A stretch of 64,000 bases of DNA from CAZISM01 sp964541895 (GTDB lineage Bacteria; Zhuqueibacterota; Zhuqueibacteria; Residuimicrobiales; Residuimicrobiaceae). Both the position numbers and the translations under genes were made by a program. The notes beneath the pieces were generated by a model, which saw only the letters and a program-made list of their open reading frames with translations, made no database searches and was not told the DNA's origin. Location of the stretch: positions 57,327 through 121,326 of the forward strand of contig CAZISM010000004.1 in NCBI GenBank assembly GCA_964541895.1, read 5' to 3'. This document shows positions 25,328 to 34,484 of this stretch, one piece after another (positions within the stretch are counted from its first letter, which is position 1; each line of letters starts with the position of its first letter).

Positions 25328-28300
25328 ATGAAAAAAATATTCGCTGCTTTCTTGCTGCTCCTCATCGCACTGGCCGGCCCCATCCCGGCGCAGGAGAACG
25401 AATCCAACCATCCCGAACTGGAATGGTTCACGATAAAGACCGACCATTTCCAGGTGCACTTTCACGACGGCAGCGAACGGACCGGGCGCGTGGTGGCCAA
25501 GATCGCCGAGGATATTTATGAGCCTATCACCACCCTGTACGGCTATCGCCCGGACGGCATCATCCATTTCATCATCAAAGATCACGACGACAACTCCAAC
25601 GGCGCCGCCTATTATTACGACAACAAGGTGGAGATCTGGGCTCCCAAAATGACCTTTATCCTGCGCGGCACGCACAACTGGCTGCGCAACGTGGTAACCC
25701 ATGAATTTTCGCACATGATTTCGCTCGGCGCCAGTCGCAAAATCACCCGCAAGGTGCCGGCGTTTTATTTTCAATATTTCGGCTACGAACCGGAAAAGCG
25801 TGCGGATGTGCTGTACGGCTATCCCAACCGCATCGCCTCCTATCCCATCCCCATGACGGTGGTGCCGATGTGGCTCGCCGAGGGTATGGCCCAGTTCCAA
25901 ACGCCGGGCCTGGATTATGATCAGTGGGACAGCCATCGCGACATGCTCATCCGCACAGTGGTGCAGGCCGGTAAAACCCTGAGCTTTAGCGAAATGGGGG
26001 TTTTTGGCAAAAGCAGCCTTGGCAACGAACGCACCTACAACTCCGGCTACGCCTTCACCCGCTATCTGGCGAAACGGTATGGCACCGCCTCGTTGCAAAC
26101 CATGGCAGAGCAACTGTCCAAACCGTCGCGGTTTACGGTGGATGGCGTCCTGAAACACCTAAGCGGTATGAGCGGCAGCGATCTGTATGAAGAGTGGCAA
26201 AAAGAACTGGCTGCCTATTACACAGAGCGGCTGCGCACCATCACCACTCATCGCGTGGAAGGCACCATTCTGACGTCCAAGGGGATCGGCAACACCTTTC
26301 CTTCCTGGTCACCGGATGGCCGCCGGCTGGCCTATTGCGGCAGCCGTTCCGAGTCCTATCTCACGCTGACTAATCTGTATCTGTACGACGCCGCGACGCA
26401 GAAAAGCAAACTGCTGAAAGCCGGTGTGCACAGCCAGCTCTCCTGGTCCAGAGACGGAAAACGGTTGACCTATAGCCGCATCGAACGCGGCCGTCACGGT
26501 TCTCATTTCAGCGACCTCTACGTCTATGACGTGGAGAGAAAAAAAGAGAAACAGCTCAGCCGGCAGTTGCGGGCCGTGGATCCGGACTGGTCGCCCGACG
26601 GCACCCGTATCGTCTGCGTTACGCAAAAGGACGGCACCGACAATCTGACCCTTTACAGTCTGGACGGCACGGTCGAACACCTCACCCGGTTCGAAAACGG
26701 CGAGGGGCTCTGTACGCCGCGCTGGTCTCCGGACGGGCGCTACATCGTCTTTTCGCAGGCGCGAAACCACGGCCGCGATCTCGTACTCTACGATCTGCAG
26801 ACAAAAACCAGCCGGCCGCTGGTGGCAGACAAAGGCGACGCCCGCGATCCGGTGTTCAGTGCAGACGGCCGGCAGATCTACTTCAGCTGGGACCAAACCG
26901 GCATTTTCAACATCTACAGCGTCCGCCTGGACGGTTCCGAACGGACGCTCTGGACCAACGTCCTGGGCGGCGCGTTCATGGCCACCGTGGCAGCCGACGG
27001 CAAGCTCGCTTTTTCCAATTTTCAGTATGAAGGATACAAGATCGCCCAGATCGCCACACCGGCGGCGATAGCAGAGTCTCTGGCCGACTATCCCATGGCC
27101 GGCAAAGGCGTAGCGCTGGCGGATAACGATTTTGACGTGGCTGAACCGGATGCGGCTGTCCAAAACGCCCGCCACTATGACGATCGCGTTCTGCCGGAAA
27201 AAGAGATCAAACCCTATGAAATGACCTACGGTCAGGTCTCCTTGCTGCCGCGGGCGCTGGTGGATTACAACACGCTCAAGCTGGGCACCTATTTTTATGC
27301 CGCCGACATCATCAATCGCTACAGCATGTTCGGCGGCGTCACCCTGAACAGCCGCCAGGATCTGGATGCGTTTGCGATTTTCGAAATGCGCAAATGGGCT
27401 CCCACCCTGTTTGTCGAACTCTATGGCTTTACCCGTAACATCAAACGCGATATCGAAGTCATCGAAGACTATCCGGACCAGGTGCAGGTCGGCATCGGCT
27501 TTAACATCCTCGAAGCCGACATCGGCGGCTATTATCATCTCAACGATGTTCAGACCGTGCGGCTGGCCTACAGCCACAGCCGCTACACCAGCAAGATCAA
27601 GGACTTTCTTTTCAAAAACATCAAATGGGTGTCGCCGCAGAACACCTATTACGTCGGCAACCATTTTACCATGACCTGGACCTATGACAAAGTCGCCCAC
27701 GGCCCCAGCGCCTCCATCAACCCTTATGCCGGCCGTCGCATCGAGGTGAAATACAACCGCGAATACAACGACTTTTTCAGTGATTTCGCCACCAACAACG
27801 ATTATGGCACGCTGCAGGAAATCTATTCGCCCTATAACTATAACCGGGTGGAGATGAACTGGCACGAATACTGGCCCATGCCCTGGTCCATGAAGCACGC
27901 GCTGACGTTGCACCTGCAGGCCGGTTACGTCGACAAGCCGATCGACAGCTTTTTCAACTTTTTCGCCGGTGGCCTGCCTGGTTTGCGCGGCTATCCCTTT
28001 TACAGCATCGAAGGCCGGAAAATGGTGGTCGGCCGCTTTACCTACCGTTTTCCGCTGCTCGGCTTTACGCAAAAACGGCTGCTGCACCTGACCAGCGATC
28101 GCGTCTACCTGGCCGGCTTCGTGGACTATGGCAACGCCTTCGACGGACCGGTCGAATGGAACGCCTTTAAAACGGATCTGGGCATCAACCTGCGCTTTTC
28201 GGCTTTTTCATTTTACGGTTTTCCGACCGCGCTGTCGCTGGAAGCCGCCTATGGCCTGGATACGGTCTATAATCAGAATGTACGCTATGGAAAAGAGTGG

Positions 28301-28339
28301 CGCTACTATGCCACCTTGCTTTTTGATTTCATCGATTGA
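25328..28339 (+). CDS. outer-membrane fusion: HEXXH (MA-clan) peptidase domain, TolB-like propeller and Omp85-like C-terminal barrel
   Basis: A 1003-residue protein with signal peptide (1-21, ending PAQ). Residues about 30-300 form a gluzincin-type peptidase-like domain with THEFSHM (His125, Glu126, His129) and a downstream WLAEGMAQF (Glu185) in the position of the third zinc ligand, as in MA-family peptidases. Residues about 315-600 contain repeated FPSWSPDGRRLAY, VDPDWSPDGTRIV and TPRWSPDGRYIVF motifs of a TolB/WD40-like beta-propeller. Residues about 640-1003 look like a transmembrane beta-barrel with GLPGLRGYPFYSIEG, resembling the conserved RGF/Y loop of Omp85/surface-antigen barrels. 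It is probably anchored in the outer membrane with the peptidase facing periplasm or surface. It starts 38 bases after the M6-like gene. Confidence 0.78.
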   Translation: MKKIFAAFLLLLIALAGPIPAQENESNHPELEWFTIKTDHFQVHFHDGSERTGRVVAKIAEDIYEPITTLYGYRPDGIIHFIIKDHDDNSNGAAYYYDNKVEIWAPKMTFILRGTHNWLRNVVTHEFSHMISLGASRKITRKVPAFYFQYFGYEPEKRADVLYGYPNRIASYPIPMTVVPMWLAEGMAQFQTPGLDYDQWDSHRDMLIRTVVQAGKTLSFSEMGVFGKSSLGNERTYNSGYAFTRYLAKRYGTASLQTMAEQLSKPSRFTVDGVLKHLSGMSGSDLYEEWQKELAAYYTERLRTITTHRVEGTILTSKGIGNTFPSWSPDGRRLAYCGSRSESYLTLTNLYLYDAATQKSKLLKAGVHSQLSWSRDGKRLTYSRIERGRHGSHFSDLYVYDVERKKEKQLSRQLRAVDPDWSPDGTRIVCVTQKDGTDNLTLYSLDGTVEHLTRFENGEGLCTPRWSPDGRYIVFSQARNHGRDLVLYDLQTKTSRPLVADKGDARDPVFSADGRQIYFSWDQTGIFNIYSVRLDGSERTLWTNVLGGAFMATVAADGKLAFSNFQYEGYKIAQIATPAAIAESLADYPMAGKGVALADNDFDVAEPDAAVQNARHYDDRVLPEKEIKPYEMTYGQVSLLPRALVDYNTLKLGTYFYAADIINRYSMFGGVTLNSRQDLDAFAIFEMRKWAPTLFVELYGFTRNIKRDIEVIEDYPDQVQVGIGFNILEADIGGYYHLNDVQTVRLAYSHSRYTSKIKDFLFKNIKWVSPQNTYYVGNHFTMTWTYDKVAHGPSASINPYAGRRIEVKYNREYNDFFSDFATNNDYGTLQEIYSPYNYNRVEMNWHEYWPMPWSMKHALTLHLQAGYVDKPIDSFFNFFAGGLPGLRGYPFYSIEGRKMVVGRFTYRFPLLGFTQKRLLHLTSDRVYLAGFVDYGNAFDGPVEWNAFKTDLGINLRFSAFSFYGFPTALSLEAAYGLDTVYNQNVRYGKEWRYYATLLFDFID

Positions 28340-28405
28340 GGAGGTGGAACGGACAAGGTTACGAGACAGTGGAAGGGATCGTTTGAAATCATATCTGGAG
28401 GAACT

Positions 28406-29233
28406 ATGAAAGTGGCAAGCCTGCTCCTGCTGGGAGCTTCGTTGTGTTTTAGCCAATCGCCGTCCCCATGGCAGACCTTGATGTTGTCGAGCCCGAGCCG
28501 GCAGTATGCCTGGACAGCGCCGCAGGATGTGGTTCAGGAAACCGCCGAGGAGGATACGCTGTACGAAGAGGATGAGGAGTATATCGACTACAAATCTCCG
28601 AAAAAGGCCTTTTTCCTGTCCGCGATTCTGCCCGGCAGCGGCCAGATATACAACAACACCTATTTGAAAGCGGCCGCCTTTCTGGCCGTGGAAGCGTCCG
28701 CCTGGGCCATGTATCTAAAGTACGATAAAAAAGGCACAGACCTTGACAACGAATTCCGCGCCTATGCCGACCAGCACTGGAGCGAAGGCGAATATTGGGA
28801 TTACATAGCCAAGTTCTCCGGACAACCGCGCAGCGACGTCGAGGCCCTGCGAGCCTGGGAACATAGCCATTTCAGTCACGGCTTGCATCGCGAAAAAGAC
28901 CAGCAATATTACGAGATGATCGGCAAATACGATCAGTTCAATTACGGCTGGGACGATTCCGAAGTGGGCTTGCTGGACGAAGGCTGGAACACGGCGTTGC
29001 GCTCGAAAAACCGGCTGGACTATGAAGATCAGCGTAACGACAGCAACAAGGCGTTCAAGACCGCGACGCTGATGAGCACCTTCGCCATCGCCAACCACCT
29101 CATCAGCGGTCTGGAAGCCGCCTGGTACGCCTCGGCGTACAATCGGGTCCAATACAGTGCCCAGCTGCGGTTTCAGCCGCGGGATGTGGACGGCCGGCCC
29201 TATACCGCCCTGACCTTACATGTAACCTGGTAA
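28406..29233 (+). CDS. DUF5683-family exported protein (copy 1)
   Basis: A 275-residue protein with signal peptide (1-18) and an acidic linker (about 49-62, EEDTLYEEDEEYIDY). The family block SPKKAFFLSAILPGSGQIYNN leads into a hydrophobic segment LKAAAFLAVEASAWAMYLKY. A second conserved block, STFAIANHLISGLEAAWYASAYN, lies near the C-terminus. DUF5683 proteins are common in the FCB group and have no known function. GGAGG precedes the ATG closely. It lies 66 bases after the barrel fusion and 11 bases before a related gene. Confidence 0.75.
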   Translation: MKVASLLLLGASLCFSQSPSPWQTLMLSSPSRQYAWTAPQDVVQETAEEDTLYEEDEEYIDYKSPKKAFFLSAILPGSGQIYNNTYLKAAAFLAVEASAWAMYLKYDKKGTDLDNEFRAYADQHWSEGEYWDYIAKFSGQPRSDVEALRAWEHSHFSHGLHREKDQQYYEMIGKYDQFNYGWDDSEVGLLDEGWNTALRSKNRLDYEDQRNDSNKAFKTATLMSTFAIANHLISGLEAAWYASAYNRVQYSAQLRFQPRDVDGRPYTALTLHVTW

Positions 29234-29244
29234 TCGAGAGTCCT

Positions 29245-29967
29245 ATGAAATTCTATCGCCTGGCTGCCTGCCTTTTTGTAATGACCATGACCGCGCATGC
29301 GCAGGGTCCTGCTGATTTTTCACGGACGCTTTTGAACGCGCCGGCGGCCAAACCGGAATGGGCCATGGCAGCCGCACCGGCGGCTGCGATCAGCACCGGT
29401 CCCAAATCAAAAGGCAAAGCCTTTTTGTTGTCCATGATGGTGCCGGGATTGGGTGAACGATACGCCGCCCGGCCGCAGCGCGGCCGCCTCTTTATGACTT
29501 CGGAAGTACTGCTCTGGCTGAGCTATGCCGGACTGCTCACCTATAAAGAGTGGCGCGAAAACGACTATCACAACATGGCGGCCGCCCATGCCGGCGTGGA
29601 AGTCAGCAACAAGAGCGAATCCTATTTTGTCGATGTCGGCAATTATGACAGCGTAGACGAGTACAACGCCGCTAAATTGAGGCAGCGCAACCTGCCGGCC
29701 TATTATGGCGATGCCGGCTATTACTGGCAGTGGGATAGCCGCGAGAACCGGAAAAAATTCGAAGACCTGCGTCAATCCGCCGAGCGCGCCTCCAACCGGG
29801 CCATGTTCGTGGTCGGCGCCATCGTCGCCAATCACCTGATCAGCGCCATAGACGCCGTCTGGTCGGTGCATTCGTACAACAAGCATCAACGCAGCGGCGT
29901 CGGATTCGAATTCAACCTGGGTTGCACGCCGTCGCAGATCACCGTTATGGTCAGCGCCAGCCGATAA
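29245..29967 (+). CDS. DUF5683-like exported protein (copy 2)
   Basis: A 240-residue paralogue of the preceding gene: signal peptide (1-19, ending AHAQ), the family block KAFLLSMMVPGLGERYAA, a hydrophobic segment LFMTSEVLLWLSYAGLL, and the same C-terminal motif AIVANHLISAIDAVWSVHSYN. The two genes are 11 bases apart, apparently a tandem duplication that has diverged outside the two shared blocks. Function is unknown; the cluster suggests an envelope role. Confidence 0.72.
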   Translation: MKFYRLAACLFVMTMTAHAQGPADFSRTLLNAPAAKPEWAMAAAPAAAISTGPKSKGKAFLLSMMVPGLGERYAARPQRGRLFMTSEVLLWLSYAGLLTYKEWRENDYHNMAAAHAGVEVSNKSESYFVDVGNYDSVDEYNAAKLRQRNLPAYYGDAGYYWQWDSRENRKKFEDLRQSAERASNRAMFVVGAIVANHLISAIDAVWSVHSYNKHQRSGVGFEFNLGCTPSQITVMVSASR

Positions 29968-29993
29968 TAACTTTGGCCATACAGTACTATAAT

Positions 29994-30024
29994 AAAAAGA
30001 GCAGACCATGGGTCTGCTCTTTTT
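29994..30024. terminator. bidirectional Rho-independent terminator
   Basis: AAAAAGAGCAGACC-ATG-GGTCTGCTCTTTTT: a perfect 14-bp inverted repeat with A and T tracts on the two sides. It serves the DUF5683 genes on the plus strand and the DapA-family gene on the minus strand. Confidence 0.9.
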
Positions 30025-30164
30025 CGTTTTGATCGCACCCGGCTGCTATCTCACCAGACTCATCTTTAGCGGTTCCTCGCCGAACCGAGCCTACAGATGA
30101 GGATTGATAGCGGGCATTCAGCCGTCCAGCGCACAACGGGTGCCGGGGCCTTGTGAAGGGATCG

Positions 30165-31082
30165 TTAAATCGACTTGTCGAACATCTGCTTATAAAAACC
30201 GCGTATCGCCGCAATACCTTCCCGGTCCATGGTGCCCTGAGGAACACGCGTGATCAGCTTATAGGGGATGCCCATTTCCTGCAGCACGATTTTGCCGCTG
30301 AGAGGCCAATACACCTTGTTCAAGACATCGATAGCCTGCAAGATTTTGTACTGAATCCGCCTGGCTTCGTGAATGTCGCCTTCGTTGTAAAAGTCCTGCA
30401 GCGATGCCATCAATTCCGGATAAAAGTTGCCGCCGCCGCCGACACACCCGACCACGCCCAGGCTGAGATCGCCCAAAAAGACCGTTTCCGAGCCGGAAAG
30501 GACCGAAATATCGTCACCGATGGCGGCCGTCATAAAGCCCATGCGTTCGCCGTTGAGGGTGCGATACTTGATGGCCACCAGATTGCTAAAGTCATCGACC
30601 ATTTTGCGCATATTCTCCGGAGTGGGCGAATTGGGCCCCTCTCCCACCGGATCGTAAATCATAAAAGGCAGAGACGTGGCTTTGCTGATTTCCAGATAAT
30701 AATCATAGATCGCCTGCTGGGTGCCGTCCAGAGTGGAAGGAACGATCACACCGATGCCATCGGCGCCGGCTTTTTCGGCGTACTGGCTCAATTCGATGGT
30801 ATCCGCCAGCGTTGACGCACCGGTGCCGGCAATAAACAGTTTTTGCTTCTGATTGACGCGCATGATGGTATCGATGATCTGCTTGCGTTCCGGTACGGTC
30901 AGATAGCCGAACTCTCCGGATCCACCCATGGGAAACAGGATGGAAACGGCGGAACGGGTGAGCCAATCAGTCAGCTTTTCCAGCATCGGCCAGTCGATAC
31001 TCTTGTCTTCGTTGAACGGCATAAGCATGGGCACGGCGACGCCGTGGTACAGTCGGTGGGGATGGTTGGCAGATTGAGGCAT
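30165..31082 (-). CDS. dihydrodipicolinate synthase/N-acetylneuraminate lyase (DapA) family aldolase
   Basis: Class I aldolase with a TIM barrel that joins or cleaves pyruvate and an aldehyde. Markers are GVAVPMLMPFNEDKSIDW, the GSGEFGYLTVPER phosphate/carboxylate loop (replacing GTTGE of true DapA), the active-site Tyr in FMIYDP (about residue 144) and the Schiff-base Lys in LVAIKYRT (about residue 172). The length of 305 is normal. The altered GTTGE motif and stand-alone context argue against lysine biosynthesis and for a sugar-acid or amino-acid catabolic aldolase. GGAGAG precedes the ATG. A palindromic operator lies about 46 bases upstream. Confidence 0.83.
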   Translation of the reverse strand: MPQSANHPHRLYHGVAVPMLMPFNEDKSIDWPMLEKLTDWLTRSAVSILFPMGGSGEFGYLTVPERKQIIDTIMRVNQKQKLFIAGTGASTLADTIELSQYAEKAGADGIGVIVPSTLDGTQQAIYDYYLEISKATSLPFMIYDPVGEGPNSPTPENMRKMVDDFSNLVAIKYRTLNGERMGFMTAAIGDDISVLSGSETVFLGDLSLGVVGCVGGGGNFYPELMASLQDFYNEGDIHEARRIQYKILQAIDVLNKVYWPLSGKIVLQEMGIPYKLITRVPQGTMDREGIAAIRGFYKQMFDKSI

Positions 31083-31127
31083 AGGACGTGAACTCTCCTG
31101 TATTATTATGATGATGATCGTTCAGTA

Positions 31128-31170
31128 ATTATAGAAACTATAATGTAAGGACTCTTTGGCAAGAAGGCAA
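31128..31170 (-). promoter_or_regulatory. operator palindrome with overlapping candidate promoter for the DapA-family gene
   Basis: The perfect palindrome ATTATAG-AAA-CTATAAT (31128-31144) lies upstream of the DapA-family gene. Read on the minus strand, TTGCCT (31170-31165), a 17-base spacer and TACATT (31147-31142) form a candidate promoter whose -10 overlaps the palindrome. This is the arrangement expected for repressor control. The regulator is unknown. Confidence 0.45.
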
Positions 31171-31177
31171 CGCTTTT

Positions 31178-34135
31178 TCAACAGCCGTCCTCCAGATCTT
31201 CCAACCTGGCGGCAATGACCTCTTCCACCAGCTCCTGCTGCAGCGACCGCACCATCGCCATGCTGCCTTTGATGCGATCCAGCAGAGAGAGGTTGCTCTG
31301 GTTGTGACCTGATCCGTCCAGCACCTCTGCCAGTAACTCGAGATAGTTCAGGTTCAGCGAGTCGTCGGCCGCAATGGCCAGGCGGTGAATGTTGCGGATG
31401 GTGCGCAGGAAATCGTACTGCTGCTGCAGGACCTGCAACATCCTGCCGGCATCCGGCAGGATAGTCTGCAGGACATGGAAGACCTTATAGTTGGAATTCT
31501 GCGGCACCTCAAAGAGCGCGCGCAGAATATCCAGTATCATTTCGATATCGCGCAAGCCGCCCGGACTTTCCTTCAGACTGATGGCGGCTGTAGCGGCTTC
31601 ATCAAAGATTTCGCGCCGGTGCCGGATCTCGTCCAGCATGGCCATGCTGTAGGCCAGTTTCTGGCTAAAGATATGCGGCCGAATGATGTAATCGTAAAAG
31701 GCGGTCTGCAAATGGCGGCTGCCGATCACCATGCGCGCACCCAGCAACTGCGATTGATCGACAAAGGTATCCAGTTCGTGATTCTGCAGCAACCGTTTCA
31801 ATTCGCCGATGGTGCAAATGAAGGATCCGGTATACTCGGCGAGACGGTAATGGGGCAGAACGCCAATACGCGCAATCTCGGTATGCATCCTGGCCAGGAT
31901 CGCTTCATAATAGGCCTTGACCTCCGGTGCCTCGCTGTCCACCAGAATGATCAGATCATAATCATCGTCAAAGGCCAGACAATGACCATACCCGCCGGTC
32001 ACCAGGATGGAGAGCCGGCTCCGGTCCGGTTTGTAGGGCGGATGGCTCGCGTCGATCTCCTGTTTGCAGATTTTGAACAGATACTGCAGATAAGCGTCGG
32101 AAAACTCGATATACTCTTCCGCCACCTGTTGATTGGGAGCCTGGGTCAGAGCCAGCAGCGAGACGCGCAGGAATTCGAAATCGTGGAATTCGGCCAGCTT
32201 TTTGCGCTGTTCCGGATAGCCGAGGATGTAATCCACCTGACTGAGCAGACCCTTGCCGTAAGTGGTCAGCGCCGCCGGATCGTTGATCATGCCGAGAAAG
32301 TCGGGATGGGTGGCGATGACCTTTTCCAGGATTCGGCGCACGTATTTGCTGGTGATGAAATGCAGCCGCACCAGCGACGCCAGCTGGTCGCGATGCCGCG
32401 CCGATTGCTGATCCCAGATGTGGATCTGCAGCAGTTCGTAAAAGCGTCGGCGATGGGATTCGGACATACAGTGAATCAGGCGCACCAGCATGCCCGGTTG
32501 GGTATGATAGACCACGCTGATCCTCTGCACCTGGTCCACGCTCAGTTCCCGCTGCAGGAATTCTTCCACCATGGCTTCGCCAAGGCGGCCGTCGGTCTGC
32601 TGATAGAGCATGGTGATGAGCGGGAACAGGATCAGAAAGGAGTTCTGCCCCCAGTCAACCCATTGCCGGACCAGGTCACCGCCGCCGTCGCCGCGAACCT
32701 CGATATCGCGGATCAACGCCTTGAGCAGCGCGGCATCGTCCTGTTGCAGCAGCACCATGATATCGTCCCAGAATCGGGTGCCGCGAAAGAACTGCAGGGC
32801 TTGCCAGAAGCGATCAGCCAGACCTTCGCTGGGATTGGCTTTAAACTGCTGAAAGCAGGAGATGGAGGAGATGTGGCTGGCCACGTCCGGCAACAGATGC
32901 AGGACCTGCTCTTTGGCTAGTCGAGCGTGATGATAATAGTCGGCAATCAGAAAATCCACGGCCGCGGCAGCGCCGATTCGACGATACCCCATGGCTTCGG
33001 CCACCATGTTCATATTCGCTCGCGTCGCCGGATCTTCATAATAGATCTCTTCCTCCTCCGCTACCAGCAGTTGATAGAGGTAGCGAAAGACCTCCAGCAG
33101 GGTCAATGCGCGTTCCAGCGAATCGTACGCCGGCTGGCGGGCCGGATCGTGATATCGCAGTGCTTCCAGCAACGCCCAGGCGTTGACCTGGCGGAGATGA
33201 AACATGGTTTTGGCGGCATACAGGGCCGCTTTGATCATGCGCAATCCGTCCACTTTGGGATTGAGGTGGTCGCGGGCGAACTCACGCAGGGCAAAGGATC
33301 TCGATTCGCCGACAATACCGCGCAGATAGCCTTCGTGGTATTTCCAGTTTTCCGGCTTGGCCCGATTAAAATAGTAACGCACCGCCACCTTGTCACGAAA
33401 CTCATAAAATAGCCGGCGGTTGCCGATGATGCGCGCCGCACCCAGCATTTCGTTGATAATGACAAAGTCGTGTATTTCCGAGGTCAGCAGCCCTTCGTAA
33501 TCAGAGATGGAGGCAGCTAGCGAATCGTTGTTGCAGACATGCTCGGAGAGATGGTAATGGGTGCTGATCGCCTTTTTCAACATCTCGGTGTTCATGCGTG
33601 CAATGGCGGCGGTCAGATTGTCCCGGCCCTGGGTGCCGCGGTCGACCACGCCGAGATCGATATCATCCTGATCCGAGCGGGTGCCAACCCCCATGATCAC
33701 ATACTCCAGAGAACCGGATTCGGGCAGGAATATTTTCATCAGTTCATCCATATAGGCCGCGGTCAAACGACGAAACTCGTGGCCGATGTTCAGCATGAAC
33801 TGTTTATAGGTCTGCAGGCGATCGCCGTGATGCAGATCGATCGCCAGACCGTCGAGCGCGTTCAGCTTTAAATGCAGGAATTGCAGGGCAAAGTAGCAGC
33901 CCAGATCCGCCAGCTTTTCCTCCTCGCTTTTTCCCCAACTGCCGATTTCCGCCAGTTGTTCACGATAGCTGGGCGCCCGGCTCCAGAGATGAATGCGCTC
34001 CACGGCGCCGTGCGATTCCAGCCGCTGATAGAGCCCGGCCAGATGCTCACTGATGGTATAGAGATATTTACGGTGTTGATTACCCAGCAGCAGCGTGCGG
34101 CGTTTCAATCGCAACAGGGGATCTGCTTCGAGCAT
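31178..34135 (-). CDS. large protein with two nucleotidyltransferase motifs, GlnD/GlnE-like
   Basis: About 985 residues, cytoplasmic. Two polymerase-beta-type nucleotidyltransferase motifs are visible: VIMGVGTRSDQDDIDLGVVD (about residues 147-165) and ILVTGGYGHCLAFDDDYDL (about 708-728). The second half continues with SLKESPGGLRDIEMILDIL (about 852-870), which matches the GGLRDI hallmark of GlnD and GlnE. No HD or ACT domain is seen, unlike GlnD. Two NTase units joined by a helical region resemble GlnE (glutamine synthetase adenylyltransferase), but motif spacing and sequence differ. ATG 34135 is chosen because GAGGAAAG lies upstream; in-frame TTG/ATG codons at 34153 and 34150 precede it. The target could be a regulatory protein such as PII or glutamine synthetase, but neither is encoded here. 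Confidence 0.6.
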   Translation of the reverse strand: MLEADPLLRLKRRTLLLGNQHRKYLYTISEHLAGLYQRLESHGAVERIHLWSRAPSYREQLAEIGSWGKSEEEKLADLGCYFALQFLHLKLNALDGLAIDLHHGDRLQTYKQFMLNIGHEFRRLTAAYMDELMKIFLPESGSLEYVIMGVGTRSDQDDIDLGVVDRGTQGRDNLTAAIARMNTEMLKKAISTHYHLSEHVCNNDSLAASISDYEGLLTSEIHDFVIINEMLGAARIIGNRRLFYEFRDKVAVRYYFNRAKPENWKYHEGYLRGIVGESRSFALREFARDHLNPKVDGLRMIKAALYAAKTMFHLRQVNAWALLEALRYHDPARQPAYDSLERALTLLEVFRYLYQLLVAEEEEIYYEDPATRANMNMVAEAMGYRRIGAAAAVDFLIADYYHHARLAKEQVLHLLPDVASHISSISCFQQFKANPSEGLADRFWQALQFFRGTRFWDDIMVLLQQDDAALLKALIRDIEVRGDGGGDLVRQWVDWGQNSFLILFPLITMLYQQTDGRLGEAMVEEFLQRELSVDQVQRISVVYHTQPGMLVRLIHCMSESHRRRFYELLQIHIWDQQSARHRDQLASLVRLHFITSKYVRRILEKVIATHPDFLGMINDPAALTTYGKGLLSQVDYILGYPEQRKKLAEFHDFEFLRVSLLALTQAPNQQVAEEYIEFSDAYLQYLFKICKQEIDASHPPYKPDRSRLSILVTGGYGHCLAFDDDYDLIILVDSEAPEVKAYYEAILARMHTEIARIGVLPHYRLAEYTGSFICTIGELKRLLQNHELDTFVDQSQLLGARMVIGSRHLQTAFYDYIIRPHIFSQKLAYSMAMLDEIRHRREIFDEAATAAISLKESPGGLRDIEMILDILRALFEVPQNSNYKVFHVLQTILPDAGRMLQVLQQQYDFLRTIRNIHRLAIAADDSLNLNYLELLAEVLDGSGHNQSNLSLLDRIKGSMAMVRSLQQELVEEVIAARLEDLEDGC

Positions 34136-34484
34136 ACTCTTTCCTCGCATCAACGGTAGAGAAGGCAGCGGTTATTAATGTGTCAGGATTTGCTTGCCGC
34201 GCATTAGGATCAAAAAATGCCGGAAAGCTTGAAAAAAGGTCCGGCCTGGGCCTTCCACCTGGTCCGGTTCAGATGGGCCCGGGCCCGGAGCTGTGACCCT
34301 GCGGCTCCAACCCGCCGGTTTAATGGCAAACATCTGCATATTAGCGAATCTGCGATAAAAATTCAAGTCGCTTTTTCGCGGTTTTTTTCCTTGCTTATGA
34401 GTACAGGAACTGATAATTTAGCAGGAACCTCCAAAACGGACCATATTCACCCTATCCATCAACCCCTTGCATGGGAGGCTTTGC
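34136..34484. other. divergent intergenic region with GC-rich structured segment, upstream of the Sdh/Frd operon
   Basis: No gene is supported. The segment 34238-34320 is very GC-rich and structured: a direct repeat GGTCCGG (34238-34244 and 34261-34267), the palindrome GGGCCCGGGCCC (34275-34286) and a hairpin GGAGC...GCTCC (34287-34308). Downstream the sequence turns AT-rich, with GATAAT at 34412-34417 and TTGCTT at 34391 as possible promoter elements (15-base spacing, hence weak). It may hold a transcribed leader for the dehydrogenase operon; no known riboswitch family was recognised. Confidence 0.35.

Noticed and set aside
26309..28087. Long open frame of about 590 codons on the minus strand
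   Set aside because: Antisense to the peptidase-propeller-barrel gene; it has no family similarity and arises from GC-rich codon bias. The plus-strand gene has clear motifs.
31385..32920. Plus-strand open frame of about 510 codons
   Set aside because: Antisense shadow of the twin-nucleotidyltransferase gene, with unnatural composition and no recognisable domain.
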